Below are positions 5,739-12,586 of a stretch of 12,586 bases of DNA, piece after piece (position 1 is the stretch's first letter; every line of letters starts with the position of its first letter). This stretch comes from a bacterium UBP8_UBA817 (GTDB lineage: Bacteria > Margulisbacteria > Marinamargulisbacteria > UBA817): assembly GCA_002296285.1 (NCBI GenBank), contig DBHX01000035.1, positions 13,201-25,786 of the forward strand, written 5' to 3'. The notes under the pieces were generated by a model that worked only from the letters and a program-made list of their open reading frames with translations, was not told the origin of the DNA and did not search any database. Made by a program: the position numbers and the translations under genes.

Positions 5739-7790
5739 TTAATTCAATAACTCCGCTTGAACAGCACTTTGCTGCAAAAAATAATCATAAATATCACGAT
5801 ACCTATCCGGATTTTTCAAAACCAAATCGCAACACTGCACCACCCGTTGAATCAATGGCTTATTGGATAAATTAGCAAAAGCAAAAACAATCTCCCCCGA
5901 TTGCTGGGTTCCCAATAAATTACCCGGCCCTCGAATCTTTAAATCTTCTTCAGCCAACTCAAACCCATTGGTGGTATTTAGCATGGCCTTGATGCGTTGA
6001 CGAGACTCCACCGACTTTGGATCAGCTACCAAAAAACAATGCGCCTGATCTTTACCGCGCCCCACACGCCCCCGCAATTGATGCAGTTGCGATAAACCAA
6101 ATCGCTCAGCATTCATAATCACCATAATTGTTGCATTGGGAACATCCACGCCCACTTCAATCACTGTTGTTGACACCAATAATTGAATCTCATTTGCCTT
6201 AAATAATGCCATGACCCGCTGCTTATCATCATTGCTCATTTGACCATGCAATAAACCAACACGACAGTCTAAAAACACTTGTTGAAGTGCTTCAAACCCA
6301 TCCACAGCCGCCTGCAACGACTCCAAATGTTCAGACTCTTCAATGAGTGGATAAACAACATAGGCCTGACGACCCGATGTCAACGCCAAGCGAATAAATT
6401 CATGGACCTGACCCAAGCGTTGAATTTTCCCAAAATATGTTTTAGCGGCCAATCGACCCGGCGGCATTTCGTCAATCACATCATGATCCAAATCCCCATA
6501 ATGAGTTAACATTAGAGATCGAGGAATCGGAGTTGCTGACATAAACAAACAATGTGGAGGAATCGTGGATTTCTCAATCAATGTTTGGCGTTGAAAAACA
6601 CCAAAACGATGTTGTTCATCAATAACCACCAACCCCAATTTGACAATATCCACAGAATCTTGCACCAAAGCATGCGTTCCAACAACGATGAGTGGACCAT
6701 CACTTTTCAATGCATCCAGCACCTCTGCCCGCTCTTTTTTACGCTGCTTGCCTTTGAGTAAACAAATACGAACACCCAATGAAGAACATCGATCCAACAG
6801 CTTTAGATAATGCTGCTCAGCTAAAATTTCGGTTGGGACAAGCATGGCTGATTTATACCCACTGCTCACACAAGCCAACAAACTCAGGATAGCAATATCC
6901 GTTTTTCCTGATCCCACATCCCCCTGAATCAATCGAAACACCGACCGATTGGACTGAAAATCAGAGCAGATATTCGACCAAACGCGGGCTTGTGCATGGG
7001 TTAATGCATACGGCAACGCATTCACATAAGATTGAACCAACGCTGTATCAGAAGAAATTGATACTGAAGAACGAGTGGTTTTATTTTTTTGATGACGATC
7101 TCTACGAGGATACATGTACTTAAAAACCTCATCAAATGACAATCGTTTCAATGCATCATCCAAAGACCGTTGATTTAATGGAAAATGAAACGCCATTAAT
7201 GCATCCTTAATCGAGAGCAAGCCTTCTTGATCTCTAAGCTCTTTTGGAATCAAATCAACAATATCAGAAGTGGACAATAACTCCTTTACAATACCAACCA
7301 ACACTTTATTTGAAACCCCTTTAATATCCGGATAAGCAGGAAAAATTTGACCATCTCCAGCCACTTTAAATGACGAACAAACTTCAAAGTTACTGACTTG
7401 AAACGCTGGACTCAATTGACTAGCATCTAATTTTCCATTGGCAATGACAAAGGGGTCATGTTTTAACTTTTCAATCAAATACTTCTGATTAAACCAAACA
7501 ATGGGTATTTGATCTGTTTTTGTCATTAACATTGCGGAAAAAACCGTTAAATTACGTCGTATTTGTCGCTTAGAAACAGATCTGATTTTACCAATAATTG
7601 CATACGATTGATCCATAGAAATATCAGAAAATGAAATATCGTATCGACGAACATCATATTTTTTTGGTCGCAACAATAAGAAATGCTCACCATCTCTCAC
7701 ACCTTGTTTACCCAATAAAGTTTGCTGAGATGACGTTAAATATTTGGATAAAATACGATGTGCAATGGTTGAATTATATAGAAAAAGCAT
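5739..7790 (-). CDS. recG: ATP-dependent DNA helicase RecG
   Basis: 683 residues, within the RecG size range. RecG remodels stalled replication forks and Holliday junctions. The N-terminal third contains the wedge/OB-fold region (around 60-140). The superfamily 2 helicase motifs follow: Walker A GDVGSGKT (290-297), LVPTEILAEQH, GTHAL, the DExH box DEQHRFGV (391-398), MSATPIPRSL (417-426), STTVIEVGVDVPNA and QLRGRVGRG, ending with the RecG C-terminal GNLLGTQQSG segment. The start ATG 7790 overlaps the ribD end by 17 nt, which suggests coupled translation, and has only a weak AAAAGA upstream. rsmD follows after 1 nt. No missing motif. Confidence 0.97.
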   Translation of the reverse strand: MLFLYNSTIAHRILSKYLTSSQQTLLGKQGVRDGEHFLLLRPKKYDVRRYDISFSDISMDQSYAIIGKIRSVSKRQIRRNLTVFSAMLMTKTDQIPIVWFNQKYLIEKLKHDPFVIANGKLDASQLSPAFQVSNFEVCSSFKVAGDGQIFPAYPDIKGVSNKVLVGIVKELLSTSDIVDLIPKELRDQEGLLSIKDALMAFHFPLNQRSLDDALKRLSFDEVFKYMYPRRDRHQKNKTTRSSVSISSDTALVQSYVNALPYALTHAQARVWSNICSDFQSNRSVFRLIQGDVGSGKTDIAILSLLACVSSGYKSAMLVPTEILAEQHYLKLLDRCSSLGVRICLLKGKQRKKERAEVLDALKSDGPLIVVGTHALVQDSVDIVKLGLVVIDEQHRFGVFQRQTLIEKSTIPPHCLFMSATPIPRSLMLTHYGDLDHDVIDEMPPGRLAAKTYFGKIQRLGQVHEFIRLALTSGRQAYVVYPLIEESEHLESLQAAVDGFEALQQVFLDCRVGLLHGQMSNDDKQRVMALFKANEIQLLVSTTVIEVGVDVPNATIMVIMNAERFGLSQLHQLRGRVGRGKDQAHCFLVADPKSVESRQRIKAMLNTTNGFELAEEDLKIRGPGNLLGTQQSGEIVFAFANLSNKPLIQRVVQCCDLVLKNPDRYRDIYDYFLQQSAVQAELLN

Positions 7791-8868
7791 GATCTTTTCG
7801 ATATTTCAGTACAACATCCACCCCATAATGAACCGATGAAACAAGTGAAACATCCAAAGAAATTTCTGATCCAGGAGACACAAATGGAACAGCATCAGAG
7901 CCAAACAATTTAGGAACTTTGGTTACCCATAATTCATCAAAATAACCGGCATCTAATATAGAGCGAAACACCGTTGACCCACCTTCAACCAAAAGGCCAT
8001 GAATTTTTTGAGCATACAATGTCCGTAAAACAAGTTGCCAATTGGCCAATTTATCTGATGTTAAACCAGAAATAACTGTGAATCGATCATGATTACTATC
8101 AAGATGATCCGAACGAAAAAGAATAATATTTCGTCCAGAATCAAGTGTTTGATCTATCCAATTCATATCCACATGATGTTGAGGATCTAATATAACAATC
8201 ACCGGTTGAAAATCATTGAGTTGATCAATTCGAATATTTAATCTGGGTTGATCAATATTTATGGTATTTGCCCCCACACATATGGCTTGAACATTTTTAC
8301 GCAATTGTTGAACAAGGTGCAATGACTCCGGTGATGAGATGTAATTTAGCCCATCACCATTTGGAGCAATCATTCCGTCTATACTCATGGCCGACTTCAC
8401 ATACACAAAAGGCCGATTAAATTTATGAAATGCATGAAATTCCTTCAAACATTCCAATCCCAACTCTGGAAAACAATGGGGAATAACCTCCACCGATTGG
8501 GCCTCCAAAATGGCCTGCGCTTTTCCATCCACACGAGGATTGGGATCATTGATGGCCCAAATCACACGTTTGATACCAGCACTCAATATTTTTTCAACAC
8601 AAGGGGGTGTTTTTCCGTGATGCACACAGGGTTCCAATGTTACCAACAACGTTGCCCCTTGAGCCGCACGCCCTGCCTGATTAAGGGCAATCACTTCAGC
8701 ATGATCATAGCCATACAGTAAATGAAAACCTTCAGAAATAATCTGATTATTTTTTACCACAGCCGCACCAACCGCTGGATTGGGATATTGTGACCCACGT
8801 TTTTCAATGGTTTTTTCAATCAGATACACCAATGTCTTAGATTCAAATGGATTGATTTGATGGATCAT
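7774..8868 (-). CDS. ribD: Bifunctional riboflavin biosynthesis deaminase/reductase RibD
   Basis: Converts 2,5-diamino-6-ribosylamino-pyrimidinone 5'-phosphate through zinc-dependent deamination and NADPH-dependent reduction, early riboflavin steps. N-terminal deaminase: YPNPAVGAAVV, the zinc ligand and proton shuttle in HAE (His56, Glu58) and EPCVHHGKTPPC (Cys81, Cys90), then INDPNPRVDG. C-terminal reductase: FVYVKSAMSIDGMIA, ICVGANTINIDQPRLNIR and the LLVEGGSTVF segment. The total is 364 residues counted from ATG 8868, a normal length. Another in-frame ATG at 8889 would add seven residues; neither has a strong Shine-Dalgarno. I prefer 8868 because it shortens the overlap with the pseudokinase gene to 26 nt. 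Other riboflavin genes are not in the window, so the gene stands alone in a mixed operon. Confidence 0.94.
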   Translation of the reverse strand: MIHQINPFESKTLVYLIEKTIEKRGSQYPNPAVGAAVVKNNQIISEGFHLLYGYDHAEVIALNQAGRAAQGATLLVTLEPCVHHGKTPPCVEKILSAGIKRVIWAINDPNPRVDGKAQAILEAQSVEVIPHCFPELGLECLKEFHAFHKFNRPFVYVKSAMSIDGMIAPNGDGLNYISSPESLHLVQQLRKNVQAICVGANTINIDQPRLNIRIDQLNDFQPVIVILDPQHHVDMNWIDQTLDSGRNIILFRSDHLDSNHDRFTVISGLTSDKLANWQLVLRTLYAQKIHGLLVEGGSTVFRSILDAGYFDELWVTKVPKLFGSDAVPFVSPGSEISLDVSLVSSVHYGVDVVLKYRKDHAFSI

Positions 8869-10528
8869 TGGTAAAAATAATATCCCCATTCAATTTGATA
8901 ACGATAAATGACGAATGATTAATGATAAATTCTTCTTGAAAAAAATCACCACCATAATGAACACCCGTGTAGAGTTCCTGTAACTGATCCTCGCTAATTT
9001 TTTCAAACACTTGAAAATCAACCGAATCCAAGTCATCTGTAAACGTAAACTGAACACTTACTTTTTGATAGTCATCATCAAGACTCAGGATCCATTCAAC
9101 TTTGGCTGGGGAACCTTTACTAAACACCAATTGAACTTTTCCATTATCAAACATATACTGATCAGCCAGTGGCAATTGAGATACCACTTTACCAAATTCG
9201 ATATTGGTTGAAAATATAGGGGGCATGATTTCTAACTCCAAATTTGAGCCTTGCAATATAAACCGAATCTCATCTTCCGTTTTACCAATAAATGACGGAA
9301 CCAAGATTTCTTGACGACCCTTGGATACAAAAAGCTTCACGGCACGACCTTGTTTAATGGATCGCCCAACCGGTGGTTCTAATCGAATAATATGACCTTC
9401 TGGAATGGTGGGGTGATAATTGTATTTAATTGTGCGAGGTTTTAATTTTAATTCAATTAAGGTCTCCTTAACCCTATCCAATGAAACTTCTGTGACATCT
9501 GGAATTTGAACCACCTCATATTTTTTAAAATACGACACGTACCCAAAATAAATAAGAACCGTTAATAAAATAACCGTAAAAATGTTGGACATTATTGTCA
9601 TCCACTGCCCAAATTTAGATCGTTTGGAAGCACTAATGTCTGAGGAAAATGACTCCGCTGGCTTTAAATGATTTGAAAGCTTCTCAAATTTAACCGTTTC
9701 TCTTCCTTCCAATATACCAATAATTAATCGAAAACTATGCCAACGTTCAGACGAATCAAGTTGAATACTTTTCATAATAAAAAAATTAAGCTTATCACTA
9801 ATTTTATCATTGAATTCAGAGCAGGTAACCGGACCATCCATAAAACAAGACTTCAAACGAATGAGTGATTGTTGACTATTATAAGGCCATTTTAATGTCA
9901 CCAAATAAAACGCTAAAATACCAAAGGAGTAAATATCAGTTTTCGTTGAAAAATGAAAACCCTTTAAAAACTCTGGGGAAAGAAAAATACTTCCATCAAA
10001 CACATCAACATTGGAAATAAAATACTCCAAACAAATTAAATTTACTTTTGCAGGACCAAGAACCACCGATTCATTGTCAGTCATAAAAATATTATTTAAA
10101 CTAAAATTTCCAAACACTAAATTCTTTTGCTCAATGGAATATAAAATTCGACTAACTTTTAATAACAGCCGATATCTTTTTTTTGAGCTTTCAGGAGACC
10201 CGGATAGTTTCTTTAGATACAAATCCAATGATATTAAGCTATCTTGTTGATGTTTATAAAAAATATAAAAATCTTCACCATCAAATTCAAAGTCAATCAA
10301 TTCAAATAACCCTGAAATGGGTTGATATAAATAGTCTTGCAAGGATTGAATGCAATAATCAACAAAATGAGGCGATACCAATTCACGATGAAATTTCAAC
10401 ACATAAACTGGTTGAGACTGTTGCTCATCAACCCCATCATACAACGCATAAAAAATATCAGAAAATAACTTTGACTGAATTAAGTATCTTGATCGGATTC
10501 TTTTTTCTCTAAATGTTTTAATATCCAT
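8843..10528 (-). CDS. PASTA-domain membrane protein with degenerate Ser/Thr kinase domain (probable pseudokinase)
   Basis: 561 residues with the PknB/PrkC layout. A cytosolic kinase-like domain (about 14-275) is followed by a basic linker, one membrane helix (about 312-332, IFTVILLTVLIYFGY) and two extracellular PASTA repeats (about 338-404 and 407-472, each ending LFVSKG or LVFSKG). The C-terminal ~90 residues are beta-rich and resemble the terminal Ig-like module of Firmicutes PrkC. In the kinase domain a Lys (K45, VLKF), SPE (184-186, APE motif) and the F-helix Asp in TDIYSFG (D198) remain. The glycine loop reads LFSDIFYALY without glycines, HRD-x-K is replaced by FGNFS (139-143; Asp to Asn), and DFG is replaced by PAK (159-161). 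Catalysis is therefore unlikely. It may act as a muropeptide/lipid II sensor or scaffold, by inference. The reading frame is intact. ATG 10528 overlaps the propeller gene by 49 nt and is the only start that keeps the first kinase strand. Confidence 0.85.
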   Translation of the reverse strand: MDIKTFREKRIRSRYLIQSKLFSDIFYALYDGVDEQQSQPVYVLKFHRELVSPHFVDYCIQSLQDYLYQPISGLFELIDFEFDGEDFYIFYKHQQDSLISLDLYLKKLSGSPESSKKRYRLLLKVSRILYSIEQKNLVFGNFSLNNIFMTDNESVVLGPAKVNLICLEYFISNVDVFDGSIFLSPEFLKGFHFSTKTDIYSFGILAFYLVTLKWPYNSQQSLIRLKSCFMDGPVTCSEFNDKISDKLNFFIMKSIQLDSSERWHSFRLIIGILEGRETVKFEKLSNHLKPAESFSSDISASKRSKFGQWMTIMSNIFTVILLTVLIYFGYVSYFKKYEVVQIPDVTEVSLDRVKETLIELKLKPRTIKYNYHPTIPEGHIIRLEPPVGRSIKQGRAVKLFVSKGRQEILVPSFIGKTEDEIRFILQGSNLELEIMPPIFSTNIEFGKVVSQLPLADQYMFDNGKVQLVFSKGSPAKVEWILSLDDDYQKVSVQFTFTDDLDSVDFQVFEKISEDQLQELYTGVHYGGDFFQEEFIINHSSFIVIKLNGDIIFTNDPSNQSI

Positions 10529-11436
10529 ACATCTTGTCCATTTTTAGTAAAAACTCTAATCTTGTTATTGAGTTTATAACCATAATCTATTTTATCGTCA
10601 TTTTTGGTTGGGGTAAATTGATATGATACAGGGTCCCTTTTTGAAACAAATGACAACTGAGTTCCATCAATGTAGGTAAACAATGTTTTTGTGGGTGTAT
10701 GAACAATAAAAATCTCTTGTTGCACATTTTCTGAAACAATGTCATTTGATAATGTTCGAATTTGCTGCTCGACACCATTGCCCACCAATAAATAATCAGA
10801 CACTTTTTTTAATACTTTATACCCATTCCCAACTTTTCGTTTGGTTTTCGTAATTGTATTATAATGAAATAAATCAGAACCGAGCTGGACAAATAAATAC
10901 AAATTATCACCATGCACATTGGACACACGCGGCGTCAATGAAACCTGAGCAACGACATCGGATGATACAACATCAAGTTTATCTAACCCCTTTGAAGACA
11001 CCATCCACAAATCAACATCCGACTCAAATAAATCAACATATTGGGTTGGCTTTTTCCAAAGTTGATAACCTGTAAAATAATCATACCCGGTTAAATCTCT
11101 ATTTTGAGAGAACGTCACGATAACAGGGTAATTAATATGAAGTTTATATATACCATCCAACGGAATGCTCCACTTAACTTCTTTACGAATTAAATCAATG
11201 GATTGAATCGATGATTTTGAAAAAACAATCAACTGCTTAAACCCAACATACACACCAATGGGCGAGTTTAGAACAGGCAAACACCATGATTGAATATAGT
11301 TCGAATCAAATTCACAAACTTTTCGTTCAGTTGAATCAACATGGTAAAAAGTATCTTGATAGCCCTTGATAATGGGAGACGCTTGCACTGAAATCACCAA
11401 AGCTATCCCAAAGAGAAAAAATAAAAGAGAATTCAA
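10480..11436 (-). CDS. Secreted PQQ-like beta-propeller protein
   Basis: 318 residues. A signal peptide is clear: Asn/Ser start, hydrophobic core LLFFLFGIALVISV, and a likely cleavage after VQA near residue 19. It has no lipobox Cys, so it should be soluble and exported. The mature part has repeated beta-strand blocks of PQQ/BamB-like propellers (LIVFSKSSIQSIDLIRKEVKW, then LTGYDYFTGYQLWKK, then LWMVSSKGLDKLDVVSS), in which a blade reports a value and ends with a Trp or hydrophobic docking residue. No catalytic motif is visible, so it is probably a binding or scaffold protein. The start is TTG 11436 with AAGGAA 8 nt upstream; that Shine-Dalgarno overlaps the stop of the S1-domain gene. Its last 49 nt encode the N-terminus of the PASTA pseudokinase in another frame, suggesting that the two products work together on the cell exterior. 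Confidence 0.75.
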   Translation of the reverse strand: MNSLLFFLFGIALVISVQASPIIKGYQDTFYHVDSTERKVCEFDSNYIQSWCLPVLNSPIGVYVGFKQLIVFSKSSIQSIDLIRKEVKWSIPLDGIYKLHINYPVIVTFSQNRDLTGYDYFTGYQLWKKPTQYVDLFESDVDLWMVSSKGLDKLDVVSSDVVAQVSLTPRVSNVHGDNLYLFVQLGSDLFHYNTITKTKRKVGNGYKVLKKVSDYLLVGNGVEQQIRTLSNDIVSENVQQEIFIVHTPTKTLFTYIDGTQLSFVSKRDPVSYQFTPTKNDDKIDYGYKLNNKIRVFTKNGQDVWILKHLEKKESDQDT

Positions 11437-11447
11437 CGTAAAATTCC

Positions 11448-11876
11448 TTAATACTTTTTCTTTGTGATTCCTTGTTTTTTCTTCATATTGCGTCGAATAT
11501 CAACTTGCTTTTCATCCGACTTTTTTAAAAATTTATTCAAAACATCTTCAAACTCTTTATTTTCAGAGCTTGATCGAATAAACAATGCTTTTTTAGGTTT
11601 GGTGTCAACCACTTTCTTTATTGAAAACTCAAGCTTTCCCTTTTTATTTCGGCCCAATACCTTAACCTTAACTTTTTCACCCAATTTAACATACTTATTA
11701 ATATTGGTAACAAATTCATTGGCAACTTCAGAAATATGAATGAGTCCTTCTTCACCATTACCACAACGAACAAAAACTCCGAAATCTGCAATATTAGTAA
11801 CCTCAACTTCAATAATATTCCCTTGTTCTACGACGTCACTAACGTCTACTTCTTGTTCATTTTCTTCTTGTGTCAT
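11448..11876 (-). CDS. S1 RNA-binding domain protein (YabR/GSP13-like)
   Basis: 142 residues. An acidic N-terminus precedes a single S1/OB-fold domain (about 17-88). Its signature runs from VVEQGNIIEVEVTNIADFGVFV through EEGLIHISEVA and VKLGEKVKVKVLG to KGKLEFSIKK. A basic, low-complexity tail follows and ends in KKKQGITKKKY. Single-S1 proteins of this type (YabR and GSP13 in Bacillus) bind RNA or ribosomes; YabR is also encoded directly after divIC, the same order as here. ATG 11876 overlaps the divIC stop as ATGA and has a strong AGGAGG (11881-11886), the best Shine-Dalgarno in the block, only 4 nt from the ATG. The gene therefore probably has its own efficient translation within the operon. 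The exact RNA target cannot be inferred. Confidence 0.9.
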   Translation of the reverse strand: MTQEENEQEVDVSDVVEQGNIIEVEVTNIADFGVFVRCGNGEEGLIHISEVANEFVTNINKYVKLGEKVKVKVLGRNKKGKLEFSIKKVVDTKPKKALFIRSSSENKEFEDVLNKFLKKSDEKQVDIRRNMKKKQGITKKKY

Positions 11877-12109
11877 CTATCCTCCTCAACATAAAAGCGA
11901 TAGACAATTTCATTCGGCTTGATCATATGTAGCTTTTCTCTAGAAATGGTTTCCCAAGTTGATGTTTCTTGTAACTTTAATAACATATAATTAATCTTCG
12001 TTTGCCTTTGCTTAAGCTCAACAAGCTTCTCAGATTTGAGAATAAATTCTTGTTGAAACCTATTATATCTAAAAAAACCATTTATTCCAACCGAAAAGGT
12101 ATAGAACAA
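11873..12109 (-). CDS. DivIC/FtsB-like septum formation initiator (5' end probably shifted out of frame)
   Basis: 78 residues from TTG 12109. The family features are a membrane helix at the N-terminus, a coiled coil (about 20-48, FQQEFILKSEKLVELKQRQTKI) and a conserved C-terminal stretch, here WETISREKLHMIKPNEIVYRF, matching 'e.iaRekLgmvkpgE.vy.f'. DivIC/FtsB joins FtsL and FtsQ/DivIB in the divisome. As it stands, the membrane helix is truncated (only LFYTFSVGINGFF). The same frame stays open upstream to 12148 and encodes SLFFSLISLGF, which completes the helix, but contains no start codon. A TTG at 12159 with AAGGAA (12168-12173) joins this frame only if the nine-T run at 12130-12138 had ten T; the result would be a 95-residue protein, normal for the family. 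It lies between eno and the S1 gene, as expected for ftsB or divIC. Confidence 0.8.
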   Translation of the reverse strand: MFYTFSVGINGFFRYNRFQQEFILKSEKLVELKQRQTKINYMLLKLQETSTWETISREKLHMIKPNEIVYRFYVEEDR

Positions 12110-12129
12110 AAACCCAAGTGAAATTAAAG

Positions 12130-12138
12130 AAAAAAAAA
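12130..12138 (-). other. Nine-T homopolymer: candidate frameshift or slippage site in divIC
   Basis: Nine consecutive T on the coding (minus) strand separate two reading frames of divIC. The upstream frame starts at TTG 12159, reads MKFNFVRFFF and hits TAA at 12124-12126. The downstream frame carries the rest of the membrane helix and the coiled coil. One extra T would merge them. A run of this length is a usual place for sequencing or assembly indels, and also for RNA-polymerase slippage in AT-rich genomes. Confidence 0.55.
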
Positions 12139-12161
12139 GCGAACGAAGTTAAATTTCAAAC

Positions 12162-12586
12162 TTAAGATTCCTTGATACCAATGAATGGTTTTTCATACGC
12201 AGCAACAGTGCCCAAGCCATCATTAATTCGAATAAGTTGATTGTATTTTGCAATTCGATCCGTACGAGATAACGACCCGGTTTTGATTTGCCCAGCATTT
12301 GTCGCAACGGCTAAGTCAGCAATAAAGGTATCTTCACTCTCACCTGAACGATGAGAAATAACTGAATTATAGCCAGCACGATGAGCCATGTTAATCGCTT
12401 CCATGGTTTCAGAAACAGAACCAATTTGATTAACCTTAATTAAAATGGCATTCGCCACACCATCATCAATGCCTTTTTTCAATCGCTCAGAATTCGTAAC
12501 AAATAAATCATCACCAACAACTTGTAGTTTATTACCTAAAAACTTAGTTAGTTCCTTAAACCCATCCCAATCATTTTCATCAAAGG
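12162..12586 (-). CDS. eno: Enolase, C-terminal 140 residues (5' end outside window)
   Basis: The frame is open through the right edge of the window and stops at TAA (12162-12164). Enolase dehydrates 2-phosphoglycerate to phosphoenolpyruvate. The C-terminal barrel is unmistakable: VGDDLFVTNSERLKKGI with a metal-binding aspartate, ILIKVNQIGSVSET containing the catalytic base Lys, SHRSGESEDTFIADLAVA, and GQIKTGSLSRTDRIAKYNQL with the second active-site Lys. The tail (YEKPFIGIKES) has normal length. Its AAGGAATCT end doubles as a Shine-Dalgarno for the TTG at 12159 proposed as the original divIC start, so the two genes are probably co-transcribed. Confidence 0.98.
   Translation of the reverse strand, partial: FDENDWDGFKELTKFLGNKLQVVGDDLFVTNSERLKKGIDDGVANAILIKVNQIGSVSETMEAINMAHRAGYNSVISHRSGESEDTFIADLAVATNAGQIKTGSLSRTDRIAKYNQLIRINDGLGTVAAYEKPFIGIKES

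Noticed and set aside
8843..10528. Kinase gene as a decaying pseudogene
   Set aside because: The 561-codon frame is intact, and the fold-supporting motifs (VLK, SPE, DIYSFG), membrane helix and PASTA repeats are all preserved, so loss is confined to the catalytic motifs.
11464..11739. 91-residue plus-strand frame opposite the S1-domain gene
   Set aside because: It is antisense to a clear S1 protein, rich in Phe/Ser/Leu as expected for a mirror frame, with no supporting start signal.
1..12586. Mobile elements, CRISPR repeats, tRNA/rRNA genes or phage genes
   Set aside because: None seen by reading both strands; all but about 250 bases are accounted for by housekeeping-type genes, and no long direct repeats were noticed.

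Overview
The window is a dense, AT-rich bacterial chromosomal segment that looks like ordinary core genome, with no phage, transposon, CRISPR, tRNA or rRNA signal. The standard bacterial code is used, since TGA ends several genes. TTG starts are frequent: obgE, the cysteine-cluster gene, the propeller gene and probably divIC. Several neighbour pairs (recG-rsmD-coaD-coiled coil, divIC-S1, a PASTA kinase-like receptor) recall Firmicutes. However, L27 starts directly at MAHKKG, without the cleavable leader typical of Bacilli, Clostridia and Fusobacteria, and eno sits next to divIC/ftsB. A deep-branching or uncultivated low-GC lineage, Margulisbacteria-like for example, is an inference only.

Plus-strand block (1-2353): the 3' end of a CinA/molybdopterin-binding-like gene, then rpmA, obgE and proB, closely packed (15-nt gap, 0-nt gap, 20-nt overlap). 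This block handles 50S assembly and the first step of proline synthesis. It converges at about 2354-2425 on a long minus-strand block, with an inverted repeat over the proB stop codon that probably terminates the minus-strand transcript.

Minus-strand block (12586 down to 2426), in transcription order: eno (partial), divIC/ftsB-like, S1-domain protein, secreted beta-propeller, PASTA pseudokinase, ribD, recG, rsmD, [67-nt gap with a candidate promoter and palindrome], coaD, coiled-coil protein, rph, YkgJ-type cysteine-cluster protein, and a JAMM/JAB metallopeptidase. Most junctions overlap or lie within about 12 nt, so this is close to a 10-kb superoperon mixing glycolysis, cell division, RNA metabolism, cofactor synthesis and DNA repair.

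The most noteworthy content is at the top of the minus-strand block. An intact PknB/PrkC-like membrane protein has two PASTA repeats and a C-terminal beta-rich domain, but its kinase domain has lost the HRD aspartate and the whole DFG motif. It overlaps by 49 nt the gene for a secreted PQQ-like propeller, and both follow a DivIC-like division gene. The divIC gene itself appears to have its natural 5' end shifted out of frame by one base at a run of nine T. Smaller points are a RsmD with DPIW instead of DPPY/F and an rpmA stop codon abutting an in-frame obgE TTG start.
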